DNA of 33,879 bases from Patescibacteria group bacterium (lineage in GTDB: Bacteria > Patescibacteriota > Patescibacteriia > Patescibacteriales > UBA12465): assembly GCA_028696995.1 (NCBI GenBank), contig JAQVFY010000006.1, positions 1 to 33,879 on the forward strand, in the 5' to 3' direction. The position numbers and the translations under genes were made by a program. Shown piece after piece: positions 9,464 through 16,162 of this stretch (position 1 is its first letter; every line of letters begins with the position of its first letter). Under the pieces are notes generated by a model. The model saw only the letters and a program-made list of their open reading frames with translations, made no database searches and was not told where the DNA came from.

Positions 9464-9919
9464 TTAGTCACAAGACTCACTAAGCATTCCGGCTGGAGTA
9501 GCACATTTTTCTCCGGCGGTCATGCCACCAGTTGGACCTCCTAAACAAAAGCCAATAGTATAAGAAGCTCCGGAACTTGTTTGAGAGTAGGTGTAAGTAT
9601 TACTAGCGGTTTCACAAGGATCATCGGCTGGAGTTGGTGCAGTTGGGACCACTGCCATATAAACAGAAGTTCCACTGGAAATAGCACCGGCATCCACGGT
9701 AGTAGTAGTAGGATACTCCTGCCAATCATTAAAATATAATTCTAAAGCAGTTTGCATCTGCCTAACATCAGCGATTCTTTTTGCATCACGAGCATTTTTT
9801 CTGGCATTTTGCAAAGCTACTACTGCCAATGTAGCTAAAATACCAATAATGGCAATAACTACTAACAACTCAATTAAGGTAAACCCCTTTCTCTTAAGTT
9901 GTGTTTGATTTCTTTTCAT
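9464..9919 (-). CDS. Type IV pilin / type II secretion pseudopilin-like protein
   Basis: The N-terminus has a class III signal: a short basic leader ending in glycine 12, then FTLIELLVVIAIIGILA. Prepilin peptidase would cut G12|F13, leaving phenylalanine at position +1 and the conserved glutamate at +5 of the mature protein. The helix continues with the NARKNARDAKRIADVRQMQTALELYF stretch typical of GspG/PilA-like pilins. The C-terminal domain contains four cysteines in two pairs, able to form disulphides outside the cell. The mature length of about 139 residues is normal. Prepilin peptidase and assembly ATPases are not in this window. A strong promoter with an extended -10 lies upstream, followed by a leader of about 60 AT-rich bases. 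Confidence 0.92.
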   Translation of the reverse strand: MKRNQTQLKRKGFTLIELLVVIAIIGILATLAVVALQNARKNARDAKRIADVRQMQTALELYFNDWQEYPTTTTVDAGAISSGTSVYMAVVPTAPTPADDPCETASNTYTYSQTSSGASYTIGFCLGGPTGGMTAGEKCATPAGMLSESCD

Positions 9920-9985
9920 AGTTTTAATTTTTTTAAATATTTATATTTTTTAATAATAATATTTTTAAATAATAATTATATTTTT

Positions 9986-10014
9986 ATTATAGCAATAATT
10001 TAAAAAGTAGGCAA
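9986..10014 (-). promoter_or_regulatory. Promoter for the pilin gene
   Basis: On the minus strand TTGCCT and TATAAT are separated by exactly 17 bases. The -10 box is preceded by TGC, giving an extended -10. It sits just past the end of the upstream glycosyltransferase gene, so the pilin is probably its own transcription unit. Confidence 0.68.
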
Positions 10015-10025
10015 GTGTTTAATAT

Positions 10026-11366
10026 TTACATAATCCGGACTCTTTCAATTTCATTGATCCTACCCTTTAAAATAATATTTTCAATATTATACGTTCCCAT
10101 CTTAGGGGCGTTTAAAAATCCCATCATTGCAGCCTCAGCCAACCAACCAGAATCTATAAAATCAAATAACCATTCATTAGTATATTTAGGATTTTTACTA
10201 TCTACTCCAGCCCCAATTCCTAAAAGCCAACGACGGTTATAATGCTCTTGTGAGCCAACTGGCTCAGCCATAATAATAGGAAGACCTAGCCCACTATAAA
10301 AACTAAGCTCTGAAGGCTTGGTCCATAAGATGTCAGTAGTTCTTAACGCTATGTTAAACTTTTTAAAATATTCTATTTTGTTTTCATCATAAATAATTTT
10401 TACATTTTCATTATTATTTAAAAAATTATCTTTTAAAGCTTCGCTAAAATATTCATAAACTTCTGGTCGAGATCCAGCTACTAAATTTAATCTAATTTTG
10501 CCATCTTCTATTTTGTTTTTTAAACTCTCTAAAATAGTTTTTCCTAATTCTTTTTGAGCCCCAGCTCCGCCAACAGCGAAAGTTAAAGTTGGAGGCCTAT
10601 CAGCTCCATTAATTTTTTCTTTCGGACAAAGATAATTCTCTATTAATTTTTCATACTTGTTTCTATAAGCACTATTAGGATCAAGAACGGCCAATCTCTT
10701 TCTTAAATCTTCTTTTAAAATAAGTTGCTCGTCGCCAATATTTTCCTTAGGCAAAGGAAAACCAGTAACATAAATATTCATTTCTTTAACTCCATATAAC
10801 ATTAATCTTTCTTTTACTCTTTGATTAGGAGCTAAATAAATAGTATTGCTCTTAGCAGGATCAACTGGAGCCCAGGCTCGAGAAATATCAGCATCACAAA
10901 TTATACAATAAACCTGCCCTTTATAATTATAATATTCTGCAAAATAAACAGCCACAAAAAAAGTGGTTAAAATCGGCAAAGGATCTTTGTTTAATTCTTC
11001 TATTAAATTTTTGCCTAAACCATTTTTGACTTTTCTAAAAAATGTTTGCTGCTGAATATTGGTTTTAGATAAATCTCTACGAGGATAAAAAGAGTCTATT
11101 CTCTGAAAATAATCCATCAAGGAAAAAACCTTATCTCCTAATAGCGGAACTTTTTTAAAACGAGAAATTAATTCATAATTTTTTCTATCTCGATTCCAAA
11201 TTTTTTTTTCAACTAAACTAGCTCCAAGATAATCATTAGCAGTAATAACACCTCCACAAGATGAAGCAATAAAAGGATAAGCTGCCCGCTGATGACCATA
11301 TCCCATATCAACAGATATTAAATGAAAACATCTATTTTTTAATACTTCTTCTTTTTTATTATCCAT
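10026..11366 (-). CDS. GT-B-like glycosyltransferase, MurG/MGDG-synthase related (tentative)
   Basis: This 446-residue protein has the layout of a two-domain GT-B glycosyltransferase, but I do not recognise a characterised homologue. Near residue 20 it has SVDMGYGHQRAA, resembling the glycine-rich GHxxAA loop of MurG and MGDG synthases. VYVTGFPLP-like text (IYVTGFPLP near 195-205) resembles the inter-domain region, and FAVGGAGAQKE near 265-275 resembles the donor-domain GGS/GGAGAQ loop. TKPSELSFYSGLGLPIIMAEP near 347-368 matches the donor-binding region, where MurG-like enzymes have TKPGG...G.P.I. It has no signal peptide or membrane helix, so it likely works at the cytoplasmic membrane face. 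Sugar and acceptor are unknown. Confidence 0.6.
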   Translation of the reverse strand: MDNKKEEVLKNRCFHLISVDMGYGHQRAAYPFIASSCGGVITANDYLGASLVEKKIWNRDRKNYELISRFKKVPLLGDKVFSLMDYFQRIDSFYPRRDLSKTNIQQQTFFRKVKNGLGKNLIEELNKDPLPILTTFFVAVYFAEYYNYKGQVYCIICDADISRAWAPVDPAKSNTIYLAPNQRVKERLMLYGVKEMNIYVTGFPLPKENIGDEQLILKEDLRKRLAVLDPNSAYRNKYEKLIENYLCPKEKINGADRPPTLTFAVGGAGAQKELGKTILESLKNKIEDGKIRLNLVAGSRPEVYEYFSEALKDNFLNNNENVKIIYDENKIEYFKKFNIALRTTDILWTKPSELSFYSGLGLPIIMAEPVGSQEHYNRRWLLGIGAGVDSKNPKYTNEWLFDFIDSGWLAEAAMMGFLNAPKMGTYNIENIILKGRINEIERVRIM

Positions 11367-11573
11367 TTTTTTAATTTATAAAAATTTTTAACAATATATT
11401 AACATCTTTTCCCCTTCATTAAAACGTCTAATATTAGCTAAAAAAAATACCATAAAAACACACTTGTCCACAAATACTTGGACATAAATCTATCTTCAAA
11501 AAAACACTAATTAATCTGTTTTATATTTAATATTATTTGTTTTTAAATAATTTACACAAATATAATCGTCTTT

Positions 11574-11771
11574 TTTTGTGAACCTTAAGGGACTCGGTCA
11601 CAAGTTTCTAAACTCGCTTACCTGCCAACAGGTAAGCTCATTAAGAACTTTCGACCCCGCCTCGCGGTGTTCACCGCTAAAAGCGGTTCACACATCGCTC
11701 CGGCATTCTCGCCCCTACGCAAGCCAAGCAGTTGGCTTGCTTAAGCTCCCCAAAAATTGCTAACGCAATTA
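11574..11771. mobile_element. 198-bp hairpin-rich insert bounded by a copy of the tRNA-Ala 3' end
   Basis: The stretch begins with a 23-base segment (11574-11596) that matches 22 of 23 bases at 11772-11794, which is the 3' end and T-arm of tRNA-Ala plus five flanking bases. Between the copies the DNA is much more GC-rich than its surroundings. It contains four clean hairpins: GCTTACCTG/CAGGTAAGC (11616-11637), GTGT-ACCGCT/AGCGGT-ACAC (11667-11693), GCAAGCCAA/TTGGCTTGC (11719-11740) and AATTGC/GCAATT (11755-11770). The 61-residue ORF crossing it shows no protein-like features. It looks like a miniature element or structured RNA inserted at a tRNA 3' end, with no integrase. The mechanism is inferred from the duplicated tRNA end. 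Confidence 0.6.
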
Positions 11772-11776
11772 TTTTG

Positions 11777-11850
11777 TGGACCTTAAGGGACTCGAACCCT
11801 TGACCTCTTGCATGCCATGCAAGCACTCTAGCCAACTGAGCTAAAGGCCC
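11777..11850 (-). tRNA. tRNA-Ala (anticodon GGC)
   Basis: The minus strand folds as a full cloverleaf of 74 bases. The acceptor stem is GGGCCTT/AAGGTCC, the anticodon stem CTTGC/GCAAG encloses the loop ATGGCAT, and the anticodon is GGC, reading GCC alanine codons. The T-arm is standard, the discriminator base is A and CCA is not encoded. Its 3' end is duplicated 198 bases away, marking an insert. Confidence 0.93.
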
Positions 11851-11853
11851 AAA

Positions 11854-11877
11854 ATTGATTCATAAAAATGAATCAAT
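11854..11877 (-). terminator. Probable terminator of the 44-residue membrane ORF
   Basis: A perfect ten-base stem (ATTGATTCAT/ATGAATCAAT) with a four-base loop lies five bases after the stop of the small ORF, ending in a short T run on the minus strand, directly before tRNA-Ala. Confidence 0.5.
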
Positions 11878-11882
11878 AAAAA

Positions 11883-12017
11883 TTATTTTTCTAACAAAAC
11901 ATTAATAACGTACATGATAGTTTTCCAACAATAAGTAAAAGCTATCAAAAATCCTAAAACGAAACCAACAACTAATGATAAAAAATCACTTCCAATTTTG
12001 ATCCCCTTTTTCTTCAT
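11883..12017 (-). CDS. Small membrane protein, 44 residues, unknown
   Basis: This ORF is too short for the track. It starts at an ATG on the minus strand and reads MKKKGIKIGSDFLSLVVGFV then a continuing hydrophobic stretch with one clear membrane helix (about residues 13-30), ending in EK and TAA. A basic N-terminus before the helix suggests the N-terminus stays inside. A perfect hairpin follows the stop within five bases, as expected for a real transcription unit, and it lies between two tRNA genes. There is no Shine-Dalgarno sequence, as for most genes here. The function is unknown and chance occurrence cannot be excluded. Confidence 0.45.
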   Translation of the reverse strand: MKKKGIKIGSDFLSLVVGFVLGFLIAFTYCWKTIMYVINVLLEK

Positions 12018-12099
12018 AATAATAATATTAATTTTAAAAAATAATTAAATCAAATTTAATTATATTATAAACAATTTTATAAAAAAACACAATAAAAAG

Positions 12100-12171
12100 T
12101 GTCCCCACTACGAATCGAACGTAGATCTAGAACTTAGGAGATTCTTGTTTTATCCATTAAACTATGGGGAC
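12100..12171 (-). tRNA. tRNA-Arg (anticodon CCT)
   Basis: The minus strand gives a complete cloverleaf. The acceptor stem is GTCCCCA/TGGGGAC, the anticodon loop CTCCTAA sits in the stem AGAAT/GTTCT, and the T-arm is CTACG/CGTAG. Anticodon CCT reads AGG. The discriminator base is A and CCA is not encoded. A promoter-like TTGTTT-N17-TATATT lies upstream. Confidence 0.9.
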
Positions 12172-12194
12172 AAAAAATAAAAAAGTATATTTAA

Positions 12195-12223
12195 AATATA
12201 AAACATATTCGCATAAAAAACAA
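12195..12223 (-). promoter_or_regulatory. Possible promoter for tRNA-Arg(CCT)
   Basis: On the minus strand TTGTTT and TATATT are 17 bases apart. The predicted start would be about 17 bases before the mature tRNA 5' end. Confidence 0.45.
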
Positions 12224-12260
12224 GTGCAAAAAAATTGATAAAAAATCATCAAGAAAACCT

Positions 12261-12289
12261 TTGACAAAAAGTAAATATTAGCATAAAAT
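12261..12289 (+). promoter_or_regulatory. Promoter for the bactofilin / DAGK-like pair
   Basis: A perfect -35 box TTGACA is followed after 17 bases by TAAAAT. The start codon of the bactofilin gene lies about 60 bases downstream. A second TATAAT at 12290-12295 is too far from the -35 box. Confidence 0.6.
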
Positions 12290-12350
12290 TATAATACAAA
12301 AGTTAAAGTAATTTTATATTTTAACCTTTACTTAAAATTAATTTAAAAAT

Positions 12351-12776
12351 ATGTTTAAAAAAGAACAAAATTTGAATAATTTAAATGAAGTTGAAACAAT
12401 AATTGGAGAGTCTGTTCAAGTTAAAGGTAATTTTGAAAGTAATGGAAATATTATTGTTAATGGAATACTTGATGGAGAAATAAAAACAAAAGGGGCTATT
12501 TTAGTGGGAGATAAAGCTAAAATAAACGCAAATATAAAAGCTGAGGAAATGGCAGTTAAAGGAAAAGTTATAGGAAACCTCAAAATAAATGGTTATTTAT
12601 CGATTGGAGGATCCGCTGGTGTTTTAGGAGATATAGAATGCTCACAAATTTCGATAGAAAAAGGAGCTGAAATAAACGGAAATATTGTTGTAAATGAAAA
12701 AAACAACAAAAATGATAATAAAATCTCAAAAAAAGAAACTGAAACAGAAGAAGATGCTATTTTAAAAAATGAATAA
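12351..12776 (+). CDS. Bactofilin (polymer-forming cytoskeletal protein)
   Basis: Bactofilins polymerise without nucleotide into beta-helical filaments that organise cell-wall synthesis or shape, usually at the membrane. Residues 15-110 show the repeating short beta-strand pattern with glycine turns: VKGNFESNGNIIVNGILDGE, then AILVGDKAKINANIKAEEMA and KGKVIGNLKINGYLSIG. These are the family's right-handed beta-helix coils. Tails of about 15 and 30 charged residues flank the core, as is common. At 141 residues the length is typical. It starts at ATG with no Shine-Dalgarno sequence and is probably co-transcribed with the DAGK-like gene 23 bases downstream. PBP1A and pilin genes nearby fit an envelope role. 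Confidence 0.93.
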   Translation: MFKKEQNLNNLNEVETIIGESVQVKGNFESNGNIIVNGILDGEIKTKGAILVGDKAKINANIKAEEMAVKGKVIGNLKINGYLSIGGSAGVLGDIECSQISIEKGAEINGNIVVNEKNNKNDNKISKKETETEEDAILKNE

Positions 12777-12799
12777 AAACAACACCTAATAAATAAACT

Positions 12800-13519
12800 A
12801 TGAATATTTTTGTTTATGATGCTTATTTAGATAAATATAAAAAAACAATAAGAATTATAGAAGAAAGCTTAAACAAACTTAATTTACAAGGAAAAATTCT
12901 TTATCTGAAAAACATCAAAAATCTAAAAGAGGCTATAACAAACGAAATAGGAAGTGGAGCCAAAACAATAATTTCTGTCGGGAATGATAAAACAGCAATA
13001 TCCATAATAAATATTTTAGCTAATATTAGCGAAAACATACCAATGGCAATTATTCCAATTGGATCAAATAATTATATTGCAGAGTCCATAGGCGTTCCAA
13101 ATGAAAAAGAAGCTTGTTATATTTTGTCTAGCCGAAGAATAGAAAAAATAAAATTAATAGAAGCTAATGACCTTTTATTTATAAACAATTTCTTTATAAA
13201 AAATAAAGGAACAATAGCTAATATTGATAACTCATATCAACTTTCCCCCCAAAAAGACGGAAGTATTTTTGTATATAATTTACCTCCTAAAAAAATATTA
13301 TTTGAAAGTATAAAAATAAATCCTCAAGATAATATCCTAAATCTATGCATAGAAACAAAACCGAATAGCAAAACACATCTACCAATAAAAAGCATAGAAA
13401 TAATAAACGAAAAAGAAAAAGGAATTTTAGATAATTTTACAGAAATAAAGACTCCTATAAGAATAAAAGCATCCGAAAAAAGCATTTCTCTTATCGTTGG
13501 AAAAGAAAGAGCTTTTTAA
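12800..13519 (+). CDS. Diacylglycerol/NAD-kinase-fold protein with altered nucleotide motif
   Basis: The N-terminal 110 residues resemble the catalytic domain of the DAGK/sphingosine kinase/NAD kinase superfamily. The family pattern GGDGT...I.....PLGIIPLGTGNDFAR..G is recognisable as SVGNDKTAISIINILANISE, then MAIIPIGSNNYIAESIGVP. The normally invariant GGDGT has become GNDKT, so phosphate transfer may be lost or changed. The C-terminal half (about 120-239) is beta-rich and could match the family's second domain. At 239 residues it is shorter than usual (about 300). It follows the bactofilin gene by 23 bases and probably shares its promoter. A parS-like palindrome begins one base after its stop codon. 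Confidence 0.55.
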   Translation: MNIFVYDAYLDKYKKTIRIIEESLNKLNLQGKILYLKNIKNLKEAITNEIGSGAKTIISVGNDKTAISIINILANISENIPMAIIPIGSNNYIAESIGVPNEKEACYILSSRRIEKIKLIEANDLLFINNFFIKNKGTIANIDNSYQLSPQKDGSIFVYNLPPKKILFESIKINPQDNILNLCIETKPNSKTHLPIKSIEIINEKEKGILDNFTEIKTPIRIKASEKSISLIVGKERAF

Positions 13520-13520
13520 A

Positions 13521-13536
13521 TGTTCTACGTAGAACA
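13521..13536. other. parS-like palindrome, copy 1
   Basis: TGTTCTACGTAGAACA is identical in three places. It matches the conserved ParB site TGTTTCACGTGAAACA at 12 of 16 positions, keeping TGTT, ACGT and AACA and swapping the two bases on each side of the centre. This copy extends to a 22-base palindrome and starts one base after a stop codon, so a terminator hairpin is an alternative reading. Confidence 0.62.
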
Positions 13537-13560
13537 TTTTTTTAAAAAATAAAAATCACT

Positions 13561-13580
13561 AAAACCCTTAGAGGGTTTTT
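13561..13580 (+). terminator. Terminator of the bactofilin / DAGK-like unit
   Basis: The stem AAAACCCT/AGGGTTTT has a three-base loop and a following T-rich tail, about 40 bases after the DAGK-like stop codon. Confidence 0.65.
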
Positions 13581-13776
13581 ATTATTACATAAACCTTTAA
13601 TTCTATTTAATAATTATTATTATTAAAAAATAGATTATTCTTAAAAAAGATCTGCTAAGCACTCTTTCTCTTTCTATATTTAAATAAATCATTATTTAAA
13701 TACTTATTTTTTAAAAAATTAAAATCTAAATTACTATTTTTAATATACTTTTATTTATAAAAAATAATTTATACTC

Positions 13777-13824
13777 CTTTTTATTTTAAAAATGTTCTAC
13801 GTAGAACATTTTTAAAATAAAAAG
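13777..13824. other. parS-like palindrome, copy 2, inside a 48-bp perfect palindrome
   Basis: The identical 16-base core lies at 13793-13808. Symmetry continues without a mismatch for 16 further bases on each side, making a 48-base perfect palindrome. No open reading frame is near, so neither terminator nor coding constraint explains it easily. Confidence 0.65.
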
Positions 13825-13934
13825 CTTAATAAACTTTAAATAACTATTAAATACACTTTTCTTATTTGCTATATAAAATTATACTATCTTTTTTATATTT
13901 TTATTAAAAAATAAAAAAGCTCCATTCTCTATAA

Positions 13935-13950
13935 TGTTCTACGTAGAACA
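13935..13950. other. parS-like palindrome, copy 3
   Basis: This is the third identical copy of TGTTCTACGTAGAACA, extending to a 26-base perfect palindrome (13930-13955) with different flanks from the other two. The core being exactly conserved while flanks vary argues for a protein-binding site. Confidence 0.65.
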
Positions 13951-13960
13951 TTATATAAAC

Positions 13961-13992
13961 AAAAAAGCCCATTGACCAGAAATCAGTGGACT
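13961..13992 (-). terminator. Terminator of the rpmH-rnpA-yidD-yidC operon
   Basis: On the minus strand AGTCCACTGA pairs with TCAATGGGCT (one mismatch, one G-U) across a seven-base loop and is followed by a run of T residues, 29 bases after the yidC stop. Confidence 0.7.
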
Positions 13993-14021
13993 TTCACGTT
14001 TATCTAGAATTTATCAAACAA

Positions 14022-14762
14022 TTATTCTATAACTTTTACAATATTTTCCTCTTCTTTTTTCTTAGATCCTCTAAAGACTATTTTTTGCTGTAAAGCAGTA
14101 AACAAGGTTGTTAAAAACCAATAAAAAGTTAATCCCGCTGGGAAACTAAGGCCAATCAAAACAGTTACTCCTGGCATTATATACAACATCTGTTTATTCA
14201 TTATCGATAACATATTTTCGTCCTTAGAGCCCTCTGTTTTAATTTCTGGCTTTTTAGCCACCATCATTTTGCCTTGCCAAAACTGAGCAATACCGGCCAA
14301 AATAGCTAAAATAACACTTCTCTGAGATAAATCAAAAAAGCCAAAACTAACAGTATTTATAAGCTCAGGATTATTAACAAAAGGATATAAAAGATCTAGA
14401 TGATTTTGAGCGAAACCATCTCTAAAAACTTTAAAAATAGCAATAAAAAATGGAAGCTGAATTAAAAGTGGTAAACAAGAAGAAAAAGGATTAACTTTAT
14501 TTTGTTTATATAAAGCCATTAAAGATAAGCTCATGGCCTGTTTATCGCCCTTAAACTTCGCCTTTAATTCATCTATTTTAGGTTGAAGCTCCTGTAATGC
14601 TTTCTGGGACTTAATAGACTTCTTAGAAAGAGGTAATAATATTAATTTTATTATTAGCGTTAAAAAAATTATAGCTAAACCCAAATCTCCTAAATTGTTA
14701 TATAAAAACACTAACAAATTAAGTATTGGTTGATAAAAAATAGCTTGAAAAAGATTATTCAT
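14022..14762 (-). CDS. yidC: Membrane protein insertase YidC/Oxa1 family
   Basis: YidC inserts and folds membrane proteins, alone or with SecYEG. The protein has about five hydrophobic helices and the family region LQPKIDELKAKFKGDKQAM, the cytoplasmic coiled-coil loop, near 60-80. The helix LAIIFLTLIIKLILLPLSKKS (split across residues 28-48) carries a lysine where E. coli has the essential groove arginine, keeping the positive charge. NPFSSCLPLLIQLPFFIAIFK (near 92-113) and GLTFYWFLTTLFTALQQ (near 208-224) match later helices. At 246 residues it lacks the large periplasmic domain of proteobacterial YidC, like the Gram-positive form. It is the last gene of the operon, 28 bases after yidD. Confidence 0.93.
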   Translation of the reverse strand: MNNLFQAIFYQPILNLLVFLYNNLGDLGLAIIFLTLIIKLILLPLSKKSIKSQKALQELQPKIDELKAKFKGDKQAMSLSLMALYKQNKVNPFSSCLPLLIQLPFFIAIFKVFRDGFAQNHLDLLYPFVNNPELINTVSFGFFDLSQRSVILAILAGIAQFWQGKMMVAKKPEIKTEGSKDENMLSIMNKQMLYIMPGVTVLIGLSFPAGLTFYWFLTTLFTALQQKIVFRGSKKKEEENIVKVIE

Positions 14763-14790
14763 AAAACAAAATATAATAAATTATAAAAAA

Positions 14791-15060
14791 TTATTTAACA
14801 GGATCATGTCCGCCCTTATTAAAAGGATTGCATCTTAATATTCTCCAAATAGCCTTCATCCCTCCATAAATAACTCCATATTTTTTAACAGCTTCTATCC
14901 CATACTGAGAACATGTTGGTGTAAAACGACAATAACCATGAGGAAAAAAAATTTTTAAAAAACCATGATCGGGGGATATAGTTTTTTGATAAAATTTAAT
15001 AAAACCAATAACTATCCTTTTAGGGATTTCTATCATAAAACAAAAGAAATTACTAAACAT
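14791..15060 (-). CDS. yidD: Membrane protein insertion efficiency factor YidD
   Basis: Small membrane-associated protein that helps YidC-dependent insertion. The family core is complete: [14 protein letters not shown], then [15 protein letters not shown] near 42-57, ending [17 protein letters not shown] near 72-88. The conserved cysteines of CRFTPTCS and RCNPF are all present. At 89 residues it has normal length with a 15-residue hydrophobic lead-in. A second possible start at residue 9 (MIEIPKR) would give a more typical N-terminus. It is placed between rnpA and yidC, the usual bacterial order. The gap to rnpA is 12 bases. Confidence 0.93.
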   Translation of the reverse strand: MFSNFFCFMIEIPKRIVIGFIKFYQKTISPDHGFLKIFFPHGYCRFTPTCSQYGIEAVKKYGVIYGGMKAIWRILRCNPFNKGGHDPVK

Positions 15061-15072
15061 ATTTTAAAATAG

Positions 15073-15414
15073 TTAAATATAAAAACAAATCTTTTTTAAG
15101 GAATTTTGCATAACTTCTTTTATTACAGAAAAACTACTTCCCAGAATTTCTTTTTTGCCTATAATTAAACAATCAAAACCCTTTTTTAAAAAAGGCTCTT
15201 CTGCTAATAAAACAGCCTTTATTTGACGACGAATTTTATTTCTTTCTACTGCTTTTTTGCTAATATTAGCCGAAATAACAATGCAATAACGATTAAAATT
15301 TAAATTATTCTTGAGTATTTTAATTCCCAACAAGTCATTATAAAAAGACTTTCCCTTCTTAAAAACATTTTCAATTTCCTTTTTTTTTCTTAAGCGCTGT
15401 TCTTTTTTAATCAT
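15073..15414 (-). CDS. rnpA: Ribonuclease P protein component
   Basis: Protein subunit of RNase P, which binds the RNA subunit and the 5' leader of pre-tRNA. The start RLRKKKEIENVFKKGKSF is the family's N-terminal helix pattern, and the RNR signature appears as AVERNKIRRQIKAVL near residues 55-69. The protein is very basic and 113 residues long, as expected. It lies 39 bases after rpmH and 12 bases before yidD in the conserved origin-proximal operon. The RNA subunit gene is not in the window. Confidence 0.93.
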   Translation of the reverse strand: MIKKEQRLRKKKEIENVFKKGKSFYNDLLGIKILKNNLNFNRYCIVISANISKKAVERNKIRRQIKAVLLAEEPFLKKGFDCLIIGKKEILGSSFSVIKEVMQNSLKKICFYI

Positions 15415-15453
15415 TTTATTCGAAGTAAGATTTGACGGACTAATTTTAAATAA

Positions 15454-15591
15454 TTATTTACTTAAAACCTTACGACCCTTATCTTTTCGTCTTTTTAAAA
15501 CGTCTTGACCGTCCTTAGTTCTCATTCTCTTCATAAAACCATGTTTTCTTTTGGCCCTTTTAGTGTTAGGCTGAAATGTTCTTTTTGGCAT
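15454..15591 (-). CDS. rpmH: 50S ribosomal protein L34
   Basis: This 45-residue basic ORF, too short for the track, begins [20 protein letters not shown], continues with [20 protein letters not shown] and ends KVLSK. This is the complete L34 pattern. It packs against 23S rRNA in the large subunit. It heads the rpmH-rnpA-yidD-yidC operon next to dnaA, the classic bacterial arrangement. The promoter upstream is a perfect consensus, with an AT-rich leader of about 70 bases before the ATG. Confidence 0.96.
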   Translation of the reverse strand: MPKRTFQPNTKRAKRKHGFMKRMRTKDGQDVLKRRKDKGRKVLSK

Positions 15592-15668
15592 ATTTTTAAG
15601 TTTTGATAAATAAAAAAATAATTAAGCAATAATTATTTTCAAATAATTATATTTATAAAATCACCCTT

Positions 15669-15697
15669 ATTATATTTTAATAAAAAATTTTTGTCAA
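15669..15697 (-). promoter_or_regulatory. Consensus promoter of the rpmH operon
   Basis: On the minus strand TTGACA and TATAAT are both perfect and separated by exactly 17 bases. It is the strongest sigma-70-type promoter in the window, ahead of rpmH. Its -35 box lies 10 bases beyond the end of the upstream gene. Confidence 0.85.
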
Positions 15698-15707
15698 ATT
15701 AAAAAAT

Positions 15708-16130
15708 TTAAAAACAATCTGGCGCCATTTCTTGGGGAAAAGAATAAGAATTAAGGATTGAACAGTCTATCTGGCCATCTCCAGACCAAACAATTTCTAT
15801 ATTTTTATCAACAATAGCAAAAAATTTTCCTCTAAAAACCTCTTGATTATTATAGTTATTTATAAAAAATAGGCCATTAATATGAGATTCTTCTTCCCGA
15901 GCAATAAAAACTTCTATTTCTTTATTGTCTTGATATTTTTTAGATAAAAGATTTTTTATAATAACCTCTCTCTCTTCAAAAGAAGTCTCAAACATTAAGC
16001 CCTCTTCTGCAAAATCATTAAAAATAAAGGTTTTTTCTTCTTTTCTCTGAAAATCAATAAAAACAATAATTACTATTAAAACAATAACGATAGCTAAAAA
16101 CAATAACAAAAACTTTTTATTTTTATTCAT
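15708..16130 (-). CDS. Membrane-anchored protein of unknown function
   Basis: I do not recognise this 140-residue protein. A lysine-rich N-terminus is followed by one strong hydrophobic helix (about 7-27), so it is probably a single-pass protein with a soluble domain of about 110 residues outside the membrane. The domain is acidic at first (EERE, EVFIAREEES), then beta-rich with GKFFAIVDKNIEIVWSGDGQ, and ends with two cysteines about 16 residues apart that could bond. It is transcribed towards the rpmH operon from its own promoter with an extended -10. Confidence 0.6.
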   Translation of the reverse strand: MNKNKKFLLLFLAIVIVLIVIIVFIDFQRKEEKTFIFNDFAEEGLMFETSFEEREVIIKNLLSKKYQDNKEIEVFIAREEESHINGLFFINNYNNQEVFRGKFFAIVDKNIEIVWSGDGQIDCSILNSYSFPQEMAPDCF

Positions 16131-16162
16131 AGTTTTATTATATTAAATATTTTTCTAAATTT

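Larger units (their letters stand above)
13520..14021. other. Non-coding region holding three parS-like palindromes
   Basis: This 502-base stretch has no credible gene. It holds three copies of a 16-base palindrome, a terminator at 13561-13580 and the yidC terminator at 13961-13992. The remaining sequence (about 13581-13776 and 13825-13929) is extremely AT-rich with no other structure I can support. The location between the DAGK-like gene and the rpmH-yidC operon, about 5.3 kb from the presumed oriC, is where bacterial centromere sites are often found. Confidence 0.7.

Noticed and set aside
11578-11763. 61-residue plus-strand ORF across the tRNA-flanked insert
   Set aside because: It starts at GTG, crosses several perfect hairpins and has no protein-like pattern, so the structure explains the sequence better than coding.
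13518-13545. First parS-like copy as only the terminator of the DAGK-like gene
   Set aside because: It could fold and has a T run, but a better terminator lies at 13561-13580, and the two other identical cores are not at plus-strand gene ends.
13521-13950. CRISPR array or LexA boxes as an explanation of the three repeats
   Set aside because: The spacing is irregular (about 270 and 140 bases) with no spacer pattern, and LexA boxes have the opposite arm order (GAAC-N4-GTTC).
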